From Typha latifolia (taxonomy: Eukaryota; Streptophyta; Magnoliopsida; Poales; Typhaceae), in contig CM034108.1 in assembly GCA_019914945.1 (NCBI GenBank), positions 4,350,001 to 4,414,000 on the forward strand: a stretch of DNA of 64,000 bases, in the 5' to 3' direction. The position numbers and the translations under genes were made by a program. Position 1 is the first letter of the stretch. The number at the start of each line of letters is the position of its first letter. Positions 48,501 to 63,400 of this stretch are shown here, one piece after another. The notes below the pieces were generated by a model that searched no databases, was not told the origin of the DNA, and saw only the letters and a list, made by a program, of their open reading frames with translations.

Positions 48501-51500
48501 TCTTAACTTCTGAAACTTCAATCTTTTTCTTCGTAACATAATATGTTTCTCAATTTGTTATTTTTTAATTTTCTTTTTTCACTTGATGTGATGAACAGTG
48601 CTTATGTATTTTTATATGGAGGTTTTGGTAAGATTTGAAGAACTAGATTTGATGATAGTGCATACAGACAAAATATCAAACATTTGATCATGTTATAGAC
48701 TTTTATATAAAAAATAAAAAACCATACTCTTTTTCTGTTTTTCATCATGAACATTTGATTATATTATAGACTTCTAGCTCCCATTCACTTCTGGAATATT
48801 TCTTTTCTAATTCTAGAATATAACTCCTTATTCTACGGCCTTATTTACTTTAGGAATAATGCCAATTATAGAATATGTATTCCTCTTTGTTATTTTAAAA
48901 ACCTTTGTTCCAAGAATAATTATTATTATTTTCACTTGTATTCTAGAATAAGCGTGTAATATAATTACTTTTGATGTGATGTAAAGTTTAAAAAAAGATA
49001 GAAAAAAATGTGTTTTGTTTTTTATGAAATTACCATGAATATTGTTTGATTTGATATAAAGTAAGTTGATAGGATAGATAACAAAGGTAAATTAGTAATT
49101 AAGTGAATGTGTGATATAAGATGTAATTTTGATGAATAGTATTTGCATTTTAGAATGGGTTTATTATAATGTTTACCTGTTATTTTAGAATAATGAATTG
49201 TATTCTAGAACAAAGAAAAAGTTATTCTTGAAGTGAACGAGAGCTAAAATAACAGTTAAACATCATAATAGCCTATTCCATAATACAAATACTATTTATC
49301 AAAATTATATTTTATACTACACACTAACTAAATTACTAGTTTATCCTTGATTTGACTATAAGTTCTCCCAAATTTCTTATCATAATTTATCATTTATTTT
49401 TTTTAAAACCTATAATACATAATACCACATCATATAATAATAATAAGATTATTAAAAATATATTATTATAATAGTGAGTTCTTAAAATTAAGTATATATA
49501 TTACAAAATTGCTTAATAATATAATATTTAGTTGGACATAATAAAAATATATCTATAATGTAATGTTTGTAATATTTTTTTTTGTTTTACACTAAGTAAT
49601 AAAATCAACTTAAAAAGTGTTGATGTCAATAAATTAATATTCCATGAAAATAAGTACATTTAAAAAGTATTATTATTATTAAATATTATTTTTAAATATC
49701 TTTATACATAAATATAGATGTAAATATAAAAAAATCTTAAAAATATAATATTTAATTTGATATAATAAAAGTAAAAATAAAAATAATCTTATTATTAAAA
49801 TAATTTTAGTATGTACTAATAAGAAATAAAGTTTAATAGTAATAAACCAATATGTTATGGAATTAAATATTTATTCAGAGATAAAATAATATATTTAATA
49901 TTTAAACTATGTATTAACCTAATCAAATATTTTTTCTTTACATAATAATATAAGAAATTTGGAAAAAAATAATATATATGAGGTTTGTAAAATATTTTAA
50001 TATTATTAATAATCTCATGTTTTAAGATAAAATAAAAAATATATTTTTCATGTAGACTAAAATTGTATTATTGTTGACTATAAAATATAAGATCATTTGG
50101 ACTTGTGGAGGCCTAGAAGATCACTTGTACTACCTGTTTTGAAGCAGTCCCTGGGGAATAATTATTCCTAAAATAAATCTCTCATTTTGGTAATAATGAA
50201 TAGGAATTGTTATTCCTGATTTCCTGTTTCAACTCTATTCCGCATGAGGCCCTATATATGTGTGCTCATCTATTTCCATCATTCTGCCACCATGTTATTT
50301 GCAGTCATGAGGCCTTATTCTTAAGGCTCCTTATGGTTTTTTGAGACTTTTAGTGCTGCTAATGTGCTTCTCTGGCAAATCGTCACATCTTCTTCGCAGG
50401 GATCCTAGAAATACTAATGTTGTAGAGAATATGGTCAGAGCACTTGCTCGAGTGGTTTCAACTATTCAGCTGGTATTGATTTTCTTTTTTCATAAAAAAT
50501 TACTCATTGTTCTGGTATTTCAGTATTTGTTTTTTATATTTGTATTGTCCTTAATTAAATGACATTTTCAGCTTGATTATTTTTGATTCAGTTTGGAATT
50601 GCTTTTAACTGTGTCTCTCAATAATCTGATGGAATATTTGATATCATTTGATTCTAATGTTAATGTTAGGCTTTACTGTTGGTGAACCACAGTATCCCAC
50701 ACACTCTGGTTCAAAGTTTAGGCTTTAGGTTAAATAAGGATCACCTAGAGAAGCTGGTGGGCTGTTTTTGTAATGTTACAAATTTTTGCCAGTTAGCATA
50801 TTCCACTTTATTTTTTTTGGATTGCAGAAGCAGTGACTGCGTTTATCCTGCTATGTTCTTACCAACACAAACTGTAGCTCTGGTAATACAACAGTCTTGC
50901 ATTGCATGCTCGGTTGCATCATAGTAGAGTTTGACAGTTTCAAAAATGATATTGAAAACTGGAGCTGCCAAGTTGTGCACTAAAACGGGCATGGACTGGA
51001 AAACAAACAACCCCTTTATCAGTGTCATTTTTGGCCACTGTATCCAGAAATGATATTGAATGATCTATTATTTGCTCTAGAATTTTGTTCTGTACCTTGA
51101 CTTGTTTATAGGAGAATCCTATCGAATTGTAGGTCAAAGTTCTCATTGGTAATTATTTCCTAGTTGTTTAGATAAGTATAACGGAGAGGCTTCTCTATTG
51201 GATGATCTGATGTTATATTGGTCATTAGAAAAATAATATTATAATTCTAGTTGATAGGGTTTCTATCCCCAGACTATTTTCCTCAGTTCTTTTCAGTAAT
51301 CATTATTTCCTACTAAGGTGGTGTTTTGCAACACTTAATTACTAGAGTAACTAGAATGAAACTCTAGAATGTCTCAAACCAGGGTAAAAATTTCAAGAGT
51401 AGTGTCTGAATGCATGGATGGAAGGATTGGCCAATCTTGATCTGTATTTGCTGAAACGGACTGACCATATTGGCCAATCCCCAATCCAAATTATCCGAAC

Positions 51501-54500
51501 CAATACAATTCATATGACCGTTGTATATTCTTTTTTTCAAGGGCCAATCCTGATCCTGAAACTGATATGTAGAATCTTATTTGAATGCCTATTTTAGTGT
51601 ATTTCATTTCATTAGTCTAGCATCGAAGAGAATTACAACATTTTTGGAGTAAAGTGTTTGAATGCCTTTTTTTAACGTATTAAATTACTCAGATGTTCAT
51701 ATATTCAGTGACATGCTGTTATAGGATTCTCTGAGTTTTTTCTGCTTGCATCTATTTCACAATATTCACAACTCACCTTATAGTTTGTTCAGTGCTTTTC
51801 ACCATGTTATGAACCATTATAACATTAACTTCTGTTGCTATAAGATTAATCAAGTTAGTGTGGGAGAATAAGACAAGGTGTTGGCTTGTAATGAATTAAG
51901 GCATAAACTTATAATCTTAATTCATCAGTTTAACAGTACGTAAGTAAATGCTCACAACATCTTCTGTGATTTCTGTCAATATAATCACAACAATTTCCTA
52001 ATACTGCAGTTATATATCTGGACCCTGTTTGAATACACTCAAAACGCATATTAGTTTGTCCCAAAGTTTGTTTAGTTCTTGGAAAGCAAATTTCATTTCT
52101 TACTTTCTTTGGTCCAATTGACAGAGTATGTCAACTTGAAATTTTACTTATGACCGACTATGGAATTGAATGTAATATGAGATACGTGAAGCCTTGACAT
52201 TTATTTCCAAAGTGTAAAATATAAGAAAGCTAAATATATATCACTAACTCCAAATCAATGAAAAATAAGAATTCCTAAGGGTAAGAAAGAAGCCAAGTAC
52301 TAGGCAATCAGTGTCTTCCAAATTCACTAAAACAAGTAACATGACCAAAGTACAATTATTAGTTAATTTTAATTATAAATATTTGCACATGAATATATAT
52401 TTAAGAGCTTATATCATGGATGGCTGTGCCGTGCCACCCGTGCCGACCAACAAGCATGCTGTGCCGGGCTGGCACGGCCCCATGCCACTCATTGTGCCAT
52501 GTGGAGCCATTTTTTTAAAAATTTTTTCTATTTGGATTAGTCGTTATCAAATCAACTGATCAATTAATCATTTAGAAGGCTTAGATAAAATTGATGATAA
52601 TGATGTTGATAATAACAAGACTCAATCTGGTAGGGGTGATAATGGAGATGAGACATGCGTCTCTGTTTACACAACCTTCTCGAGGTATTTTTTTTACAAA
52701 GGATTTGAGTTTGTAGGTAGCATGACATTAGGAAAGGTGCACCCATAAGATGATATGAGTTCATCATAATTTTCATCATATCAAGCACACCCACCAGAGC
52801 CAGAACACCATTATTATATTCTATATCTACAATTTGCATATGCTTATAGTGTGTCTATACCTGTGCCTATGTTGTTCATTTTCCTGCATATTCAATATTC
52901 ATATCATATCATAAGAGAATTACAAAATTTTTATTTGTATGAAGACTATGTGAGACGTTACAACGAGCAATACTATCAGTGAATGAGTTTTGAAGAATAC
53001 CGACAGTATTTAATATAACATTTTTGTGTTATTCTAGTGCCGACAAATGAAGTATTTGATTCTCCTCGGATATTAATTTTAATTATTAAACTATTATGGA
53101 TTAATATTATGTGTTCAATTATATTATGGAGTATTCAATCATTAATATTAGTTTTAATGAATGTTCTCAATCATAGTATGTGTTAAATAATATTTATATT
53201 TAACTGTTGCTTTATTTTTAATAAAATATGTCATTTATAAAAATAATCTAAAGATAAAACATTATAATGTAGGTTTTAAACTTTTAATACATATACTTAA
53301 ACTAAAAACTAAAGATTAACATATAGAAGACCGAAAAATATCTTTAAATATCCTAAGAAGTTTATTAAAAATATTTTAAATGCGTGCTGGTGGCACATAG
53401 GGGTGTGCCGCTCGGCACGCCTCGTGTTGATGGTGGCACGTGCCATTGACACAACCATCGTTGGCTTATATATTATTATTAGATTAATATATTCAGTTTG
53501 GATCACGAGGAGGTGTCACTAAGTGATAAACTCACTCTATTTTTCTCTAACTACTAAGAGAGATCAACGTCATCATATAAAGTCTTTTGATATAGTTTGA
53601 AGTTATTCCCCAACCCGCCAAACTCATTTAAAAAAGTCATTTAGTGATATAGAATACGTCTGTCATCTGTACTTCCAGATATACTCGAGTCATCACGGAA
53701 AGTTGCAAATCAATCTATACTAGGAGACTGTTTTCTAGTCATTACTCATTTCATAGTTTAGGTTCTACTAGATAATTATGATCAATATACTTGAAGTTTT
53801 GCACGAAGAATAACATGGTAGCTTATAATACAGTAGTATACATGTGTTTTCACAAAAATACAAGACAGAGGAAAACATAAATGAATCCACTCACTTGTGG
53901 TCCATGAGAAAATATCTTGAATTAAGAATCCAGGTGCGAGGAAAAATTGTCACCTTTAGTCATAAGAAAACAACTATTAATTTATCTAATCAAGAGAACC
54001 TCCTAATTGGATTCTGGTTAACGTTAAACTTAGAAGTCTATTTCTAATATTCATAACTGGGTTTAGTTTGGTTTTGAATTAGTTTCAAATTTATTCACAA
54101 GAAAATTAGTTTCAAATCTAAATAAATTTCTGATCTGAGTTTATCTCAAATATGGATTAAATTCATACTATATTAACTCTAGTCCATATAACTTAATTCA
54201 GATCTAGATTAGACCTGAATTAATTTTAAGTTGGATTAGGCCAAAGAAATTTCCAAATTGATTCAAGTTTCAATATTTTTAGAATAGAATTTTATCTCAT
54301 ATTTTTTCAGATTTTAATGAATTTTATATCTGACAAAATTTCTAATTCTTGTTGATTGATTTCGGATCAAATCTAACTTATTTCCAGATCTGTTTAGATC
54401 TGAACATGTTTAGGTTTAATCAATTTCCAGATATGAACATATATGTTCGAATCTGGGTTACTTTCAGATACATTTGAATATTATTTTGCTAATCCTTTTC

Positions 54501-57402
54501 TTTCTACATGCTTAAATTCTGATTCTAGACATATAATTCTTAAACAAGATTTATGCAAACTCCTGGAACATGCTTTACTAATTTATAACTTGATTATCAC
54601 TTAATTGTGATCCTATATATAGGGTTTTTTTTTTAAGAACGTAACCGCGATATAGAGATTGAGACCCTACCTCTCACACTTAATTCACTTATGATTTGAT
54701 GTCCGATGAAGAGCTGCTCATGGTAGAACATGAGGTCATTTTCTTCTTCTCTTTCTCTATCTCATCTTCTTTTTCTTTGACACTGTGGCACTGCTAGAGT
54801 GCCTCCGCCCCATTATTTTGTTCTTTCTTGACTGCTGTGTAGTGATTTGAAAGAAGGGAGGGCCCATGACTAACTTAGGGTTAAGTGATTGGTTGAGGTT
54901 TACGAACCAAACTTGAGTGAAACTAGCCTCATGTTTGATTAGGACATCCAATTGACTCAAATAGAGTTTAGGTTAACTCATAGCTAACCTAGGCGAGCCA
55001 CAACATCATTTTTTTCTGAATTAGACTCAACTGAACTCAATTGAGTGGATCAATTGAATATAGTCTAATCTGCTTGGCAACAACATAATTTTTTTTCTGA
55101 ATTAGACTCAATAGAACTCAACTGAGTGGATCAACTGAATCTAGTCTAATCTGCTTTGCAACCGGTTTAAAGTCTAACCTCACGATCAAGATCGTGGGAT
55201 TATCAATCAAATAGTAGGACTTCATGTCAATATTTGATGTCCTAATTAAACTTACATTACATGACCATTTTATGCCTACATTAGCATTTAACCAAACATC
55301 GGAAAGATAAATGATTGGTAAACTTACATAACATTGAATGGGGCATCTACAATCATATTAATGAATTTTTTTTTGTCATTCTATGACTCTCGTGAAATTT
55401 ATTTATAGAAGAAATTTTGGGTTATTTAGAGTAACTCTATTTGTCTGCCATATTGTCGATGTTTTATTTAATTGATGATATTACTGTTATGAAGCCAGTC
55501 TTTGCCTGTGGAATCTAGAGTTTTTATCTTTATCAGGTCCTTAAACCTTTGCTTCACTTTTGGAGAAACCAAAGAGGAATGTGTGCTATAATGGGGCAGG
55601 GAAAGGAAATATTTTTCTTCTCCTTATTATTTATGCATTTTCAAATTTAATTATGCTGTATTTATGGTTAGTACTTAGTCTGTGGATAGACTTATTTTTT
55701 CTTTTTTTTTCATTTTTCAATGGAACGATCTGATGAGTACTTTGTTTGGCATTTCTTATTTGGTACTATGAGAAAAATGCATCTGAAAAAATTATAAAAA
55801 GATGAAGTAAATTGATAACATATAAGAAGAAAAACAGTTGGAATAACTAAAAGTTGGTTTAGGTGGGATGAAGATGAGGACATGGTAGGCAAAACAAATT
55901 ATTATTTCGTTTTTATTTGTTGTGGTATTCCAAGTTGGTTTCCAATTCTTGGGCTTAAAGAAATACAAGATAACCACCAAAATGCTGGTGAGGAAACACA
56001 AAATTTCATCTTAGGTTCTTCCTTTGTTATTTGCTTTAACTGATTGTTAGCTGCAGATAGTTTGCTTTCATGTCTGAACTTATTGAATCATTAAATTGAT
56101 AGAATGCATAACTATTCTTTTGGAAGTTGCTGCCTTAAAGTTTCTGTAGGACCTATTAACTTTCTGGGCTGCAATATCTTTCTGTTCTAGGTTCCAGATT
56201 CAAGTGAAGAGAGTCTTGCAGCTGTTGCGGGAATGTTTAGTAGTAAAGCTAAAGGTACCATCAAATCATTCAATTTTCGGAAGCGCTATTTGCTTTTCCA
56301 ACAGCCATAATCGAAAGGATAACATTACAAAATGCACTTGCAAGGCCTACTGGTAATGTAATGTGTAGCAATAAGGGCGCCTTCTATGGGAAACAGTTTG
56401 TTTATCCAATTTTAACAGAACAATGCAAAAAAGAAAAACATTAGTCTTTAGTTCAATTTGTTTGTTGGAGCTTGTTGATAAATGTTTTTGTTGTTCAATT
56501 TGCTTGTGTTTCTCAATAGTTGACCCTCAATAGTTTCCTCTAGGCATTTCATCCTTTTACCTTTTATTAACATTTAGTCATGATGCCGTGTAATATATCT
56601 TGGCAAAATTGCTTGTCTTCTTATGAATGGACGTAGGAACTCACTATGGCTGGACAATGGAATGAGACGTTTTCAATGGTTCATGCATATAGCTTATTTT
56701 AAAGCAATACTTTTACTTGGAATGTAGGGACTAAAATTTTATTCTACTAATTATTCAGACATATTCACCTGGTACACATATTTTAACCTATTATTCAGTA
56801 CTGCTAGGTATTGGTTTGCTTATATTGAAGGTTTGGAAAGACACATTACCTAAACAGTATGGATATCATAGTGCTTATCCCATCCTGCCACGTTTCCTTC
56901 ACATGTAACCTAGGCAAGTGACCTACATGTGATTGATTGGACGCAGCACTTTGCTGGTAGGTTATTCTTGATTCAATCCTTCATACAAACAGAACAGTTG
57001 TCAAACAAATGAAACTATGAGGATATCGCAGAGACATATAAATTACAATTATCAACCTCAAACTTCCTTTGGCCGTGCCCACCTGTCTTAACAAGCAATC
57101 GAGAAATACAAAGTCAACACAAGTAAATAAATTACAAATCACATGTTTTAAACATGTAGGATTCTTAGATTCTTAGTAGACTTCTACAGTATGTTTTGAG
57201 AAGTCAGAAGACTCAAAACTAAGTGTCAGTAATTAGGGCTGTCAAAATAATCGAGCCGGCTCGAGCTTGGCTTGATAATGCTCGATTAAGCTCGGCTCGA
57301 AAAATAGGCTGAGCCGAGCTTGATCATTAAAGCTAGGCTCGAAATTAAATTCGAGCCAAGTTTGATCCTGAACCGGTTCGATCGAGTCGGCTCGATAAGG
57401 CT

Positions 57403-57444
<42 letters not shown>

Positions 57445-60400
57445 GAGTAATATTAAACTAATATGAACCATTAGATTAAAATCCTTTCACCCATTCAGAA
57501 TTTCAGCCATTATTTTATGACACAATTATCTTTATTGTTTGTAATTTATATTTTGGTTGCTTGTAGTTTTTGGACACAATTATCTTTGTGACTTGTAATT
57601 TATATTTTGGTTGCTTGTAGTTTTCTAACCCATTTATTGTAATTTATAATCTAAGTAAATAAATTACAAATCTCCGAATGTTTATTTGGGTCATGGCAGA
57701 GGAGAGTTTATGTGAATTAGCAAAAGACTTATAAGAAAAATCTTCATCTCAACAAGAAAAGGGCAAATCAAAGAGGGGAGGGTAACTGGATATTTGTTTA
57801 CATATAGTTGTTCTAAGACAAGCATAACAAAAATAATTGGCATATAACAAGAAGAGCATGGTTATATCAACAAGGATAAATAAAGCAGGATAACGAATAG
57901 CAAGACATCAGCATGAGTATAAAGCAAGACAAACAACAAATATTAACATCAATACAAACAAGACGATGTTAATAACAATCATAACAATAATATAAACAAA
58001 ATGCTTGTCTGAGTCAGCTCAGTAACCAAAAACACAATGCTCCTTGACCCTTGTCAGAGTGAAACTCTTAGTTACTGCCAAGTTTATCATCAGGATCAGA
58101 TAAATACATAAGCAGATAAACAACAAGGTATATTAGAAATGGCATAGCGCACAAGGCATGCCATATTCTGTACATTCAAGTTTCAACATGCTCCAATAGA
58201 GTTTATGTCAACAATGGAAGGCCTTTTGAGTTGTTGACATCCGTTGATACAGCAGCCAATAATAATAATAATGACATATTAAAGCAAGTTATCACTTATC
58301 AGTATAAGCTATTGGTGATCTCTTCATAGAGTTTCCATGATAGTGGCAATTCCATATATTTGTTGAATCAAACTTGAACTGTGAGATGTGATTGCCATGC
58401 ATGGTAATGTTGTGGCCACCAGCAGTAATATGTCTTTCTTATCTGAGCAATTTAACACATTATTATGTATACCGAAAGCTAATGATGTCAAAAGTATTTG
58501 ACACATCAACATGAAAAGTCCAACAAGACAGAATTTTAGTATGAAATTATTTGTTAATATCTTTGTAGGACCTAATTACATGACACCGTGAGTTGAGGTA
58601 CTGCATACTGCCATAGTCAACATATAACGACGTTTATATGTATACATGCATATGCATGTATAATATTATATGATCCTGAACCTGGCTTGGGAGCTGTTTA
58701 CTCAGGATCCTGGCAAGCATAGTGAAAGTTTTGATTTGCTAATCTAAGGAACAATCCTTTGTCGCTCTAATCATGTGTAAGAGGAAAAGCACACCATGAT
58801 TTATTTTCTCAAGTACAAAAAATACTAAACGTTTGTTAATGGCTTTATCAAGTTAAAGATGCTGAATCTGTAATTCACATTATAGATAATTGCTTAAAAA
58901 GAATTGCTTTACATTGAGGCCATTGTTTTCAACATATAAGTTTAACATATACAACTAATATTACAATTTGGCCCCCATTTGGCTTTGTCATATTAGCTGT
59001 TGTTTTTTTCCTTCCTTTAGTTCTCATCTTGTTCTTTAATTTCATTTGATATCCTATGTGGAGTCTATTTGTTTCATGAAAATGAGGCATGCTTGCTTTT
59101 GGCTGGCTGCATAACAATGTTTGTACCTTCTGGTTGTTGTTTTTTAAATAAACTAGTAACTCCATTTTCAACTATATATACAGTGAGGCAACTCGACCTA
59201 ACTTAGAGCAAGTTGCATTATGTTTGGGCAATTCAGTACATAAATTAACTTCCTCTAAGCAGTTATGGCTGTGCGAGTGGCACGTGCCGTGCCACCATTG
59301 GCATGGGGCGTGCCCCCCCCCCCCGTGCCAGTGGCACACCCCCCTGTGCTAGTGGCACACCCCCCTGTGCTAGTGGCACGCCCCTATAATATTTTTAATA
59401 AATTTTTAGGATATTTAGAGATATTTTTGGGTCTTTGGTATGTCAATTTTTGATTTTCTTTATCTAAATATATGTATTAAAATTTAAAATCTACATTTTA
59501 GATTATTTTTGTAAATAACCTATTTTATTAAAGATAAAACAACAGATGAATATAAATATTATTCAACACATAATATGATTGAATACATTAATTAAAATTA
59601 ATATTAGTGATTAAACACTCTATAATATGATTGAATACTCTATAATATAATTGAACACATAATAACATTTAATACATAATTGTCGAGGCGTGCCGCTTGA
59701 CACGCCTTGTGCCGACCGGCACGTGCCGTGCCGATGGTGGCACGGCACGTGCCACTGGCACGACCATCACTGGTTTAAAGTTAAAACTTTGATCACCTTG
59801 GTTGATTGTTGTTTATTCTTGAGGGATACATGTACATTCCACTTTTTGTCTCCTTCTGCATTGGTCACTGCATCTTATGAAGATGCTATTACAAAATTTG
59901 TATTTTGGCCATTACCCATCATTAAAATTGATTCTTTTATGTTCGTTTTTCAAACATTGTATCTTTTCATCTGGAAGCTTTTACAATCTTCCTAAAATTT
60001 CATCATTTTCACCCTCTTCAATTTCTGATCACATCCTTTATTTCTTTGCAGGTATCGAGTGGAGCATGGATAATGATGCATCTAATGCTGCTGCTGTTTT
60101 GGTTGCCAGCGAAGCCCATGCCATTACTTTGGCAGTTGAAGGCCTTCTGGGTGTTGTGTTTACAGTAGCTACTTTGACCGATGAAGCTGTTGATGCTGGT
60201 GAGGTGAGATCAACTAATTTGTTCTTGTGAAAGTTGATCATTTGTGGGGATTGTTAATATAATTTGGCTTATCTTTTCCTCATATGCAGCTTGAATCCCC
60301 TAAGTATGAAGCTGAGCAACCAGTTGAATGCACTGGACAAACTGCTCTTATCTGTATATCTATGGTTAATTCAACATGGCTGACCATTCTTGATGCTTTA

Positions 60401-63400
60401 TCTCTTATTTTGACGAGGTCAGAGGACATATTTGCTTTGAAGTCTTATTTCGTGTATCTTTCACTACTCCATTTTCGTTCTAAAGATGTCTTGAAATTAC
60501 CATTGGAAGGTCACAAGGAGAGGCCATAATATTGGAAATACTGAAAGGGTATCAGGCATTTACTCAGGTATAGTTAAACTTCAACATGTTCATATGATTG
60601 AGGGTAATTTATTTTAGCTTCTCAAGAGCATCCTATGGTGATGTACCTCCTTGTACAATAAAAATGAGTTAAAGCAAGCATTAACAAGACTTTTGCTGCC
60701 AAGTGGTGTATTATCAAACATTTGTATGACAATAGGCCCATATACTTTGGCAATTGATTATCTTGATTACTATTTCAGGCATGTGGAGTTCTTCATGCTG
60801 TAGAACCATTGAACTCTTTCCTGGCATCACTCTGCAAATTTACGATCAATATTCCTACTGAAGGGGAGAAGAGAAGGTATAATATCAGTGATTGGGTCAT
60901 TCTGTTTTATGATGCCTATATTTTGCTTAGATATAATAAAAACTATAAAAGTACGATCTCTTTTGTAGGGAACTTATCCTTTGTCACTAGCTCTGTTAGA
61001 TAGCATGCTCTAAGCCACCTTTTAATTTTGTGCTCTATTATGATCTTTCTAGAACAGAGTTAAGACCTTGTTTCCAATATAATTATGTGATTTTCTTCTA
61101 ATAGTGCAACATTTTTATTCATGATAATCTACCCCTCTTTCTTAAAGTCTATGTTAGAAGTCCAGTGTAGTGATCCATAGTAGCTTATCTATTTCGAATC
61201 CTAAATCGTAATGAAGGATGATCATGCTGAGGCACGCGTGTCAGCCGTCACAAGTGCATGCTGAACCAGGACGGCCTTGTACATAATAAATCTAACTCAA
61301 TTTTGCTATATCTATTATTTGTATGGTTGTTTCTACATAAATCTAGCATTTCAGTGCTAGATCTATAAAAAAAATACGTGTTTAGAAAAATAGGAATCAA
61401 AGGAAAATTTTGATTTGCCCCAAAATTATCAAAATATAGAAATTTCAAAATTAATATGTCAAATTCATTTAAAGTCGGTCAAAATTGGTATCGAAACATA
61501 CTAGATTAACTCTATGAGTTGATTTGAACCCAAATTATATATATTTTTTCTTTCCTAGGGCAAAGATAAGTGCATGTAGTTATACCTTGTACAACAAGAG
61601 TTTGGTATCTTTTGCGTCAAGAAGCAAGTTAAAATAACTAGCTGGAAAATAACTGTTCAAGAGTTATCATTTTGTCATAACAAAAGACACGGATGCTTGC
61701 AATTTATACCCTTCTTGTAGCTAACTAGGAGGTTAAGTGTTTATTGCCTCGAGAAATGGGTCAAAAGGACATGCAGGAAATAACCTACTCTGTGAGTGAG
61801 TTATCTTCCGTCCTAGAATTTTAGCATGATTAGATTTCTTTAAATTTCAGAAAATTCAAAATTAATATGTCAAATTCATTCAAATTGGGTCAATATTGAT
61901 ATAGGAACATGTTAGATTCCATCCAATTTTTTGCTGTCAATCTATCATATCATAGTGAAATGTTTCTTTTTCTGGAGAAACAGCATAACCATTTGTCTGT
62001 TATCCAGAAAAAGTCGTTTTGTATGAAATTGATTGTTTTATGATGATCCAGATTTATGTTCCTTATAATATTCCTTCAGAGTTTATCACATGGTCTTATG
62101 GTACATTAGTTAATAGCTAAAAAGATTCATTTGTGAAATGCAATATTCTTACATCGTTTAGAACTCTTGCTGTATAGAAGGCTTCTGCCTTGATATTATA
62201 CAGTTTTTATTTTTCTTACAATCTTTTTCAGTGCTTTATTGTCTCCTGCATCCAAGAAGACAGAATCTTTACTAGATCAGAGGGATAACATTGTTCTAAC
62301 ACCAAAGAATGTGCAGGTAGCATAGTCCGACTTTTTTCCTATCATTTCTTTGTGGATGTTTAGAATAGTATGCTTGCGAGTTCTGTTAAATTTTGAGGTG
62401 GCTAAGGGCTGCAATATTTGATTGGTAGCTACCTTTTGTGATGTCAGGCTCTGAGGACTCTTTTTAATGTGGCGCACCGTTTGCACAATGTTTTAGGTCC
62501 ATCCTGGGTTTTGGTATGCTTTACTTTTGCTTCCTTTCAGGAAAATAAACAATCATGTCCCCAAATGTTTATTTTAACTTTGTCATACACTGCATAGGTG
62601 TTGGAGACCCTAGCAGCACTTGATCGAGCCATCCATTCTCCACATGCTTCGACACAGGTTTCATCAGGAATCATTAATAACTCTTCTGTTCTAATTTCAG
62701 TCAATAATTTTAGAAATTCTGTCTTTATTAGAAGTTATTTCAAAAGCTTATTTTCTTGTAGTGTTATGCATGGAAACACGCTTATTGAAGCAAAAAAGAA
62801 AATTTTGAATTTCTGTTGGCTATGGCTGTTATTCAGACTTTGTAACTGTCGAATAAAATTCCAGAATGTGCTATTATATCATGATACATTCTCACATATG
62901 CTGGTTCCAGTAGGGCCTACTGCATCTGGAAATATCCTGATATCACAATAAGTTTGCTGAGACATGTTAGCTACTACTTGTTATTAATAATAGATATTAG
63001 GCCCTAAATATTGTACCTACAGAAATTTATTTAAACTGTGTATTTTCATATCTGTAATTGAGTTTCATACTGAAATTTCTGAAGCAGTAATGCAGTCCCT
63101 ATGCATGTGTAGGAAGTTTCAACTATTGTTTCAAGGGTTACAAGAGAAACATCTGGACAGTATAGTGACTTCCACATTCTATCTTCTTTAAATTCTCAGG
63201 TCAGCAGAAAAATATGATCACTTTTCATGCAGGTTTTATTTTCCATGATCAGTTCTGATATGGTGTCTTTCTTTATTGTGGAAGCTATTTGAAAGTTCAG
63301 CATTGATGCATGTGCCTGCAGTAAAGTCACTTCTATCTGCATTAAGTCAACTGTCAAGTCAGTGCATATATGGAAATCCCCAATCACTAGGGCAGCAGAT

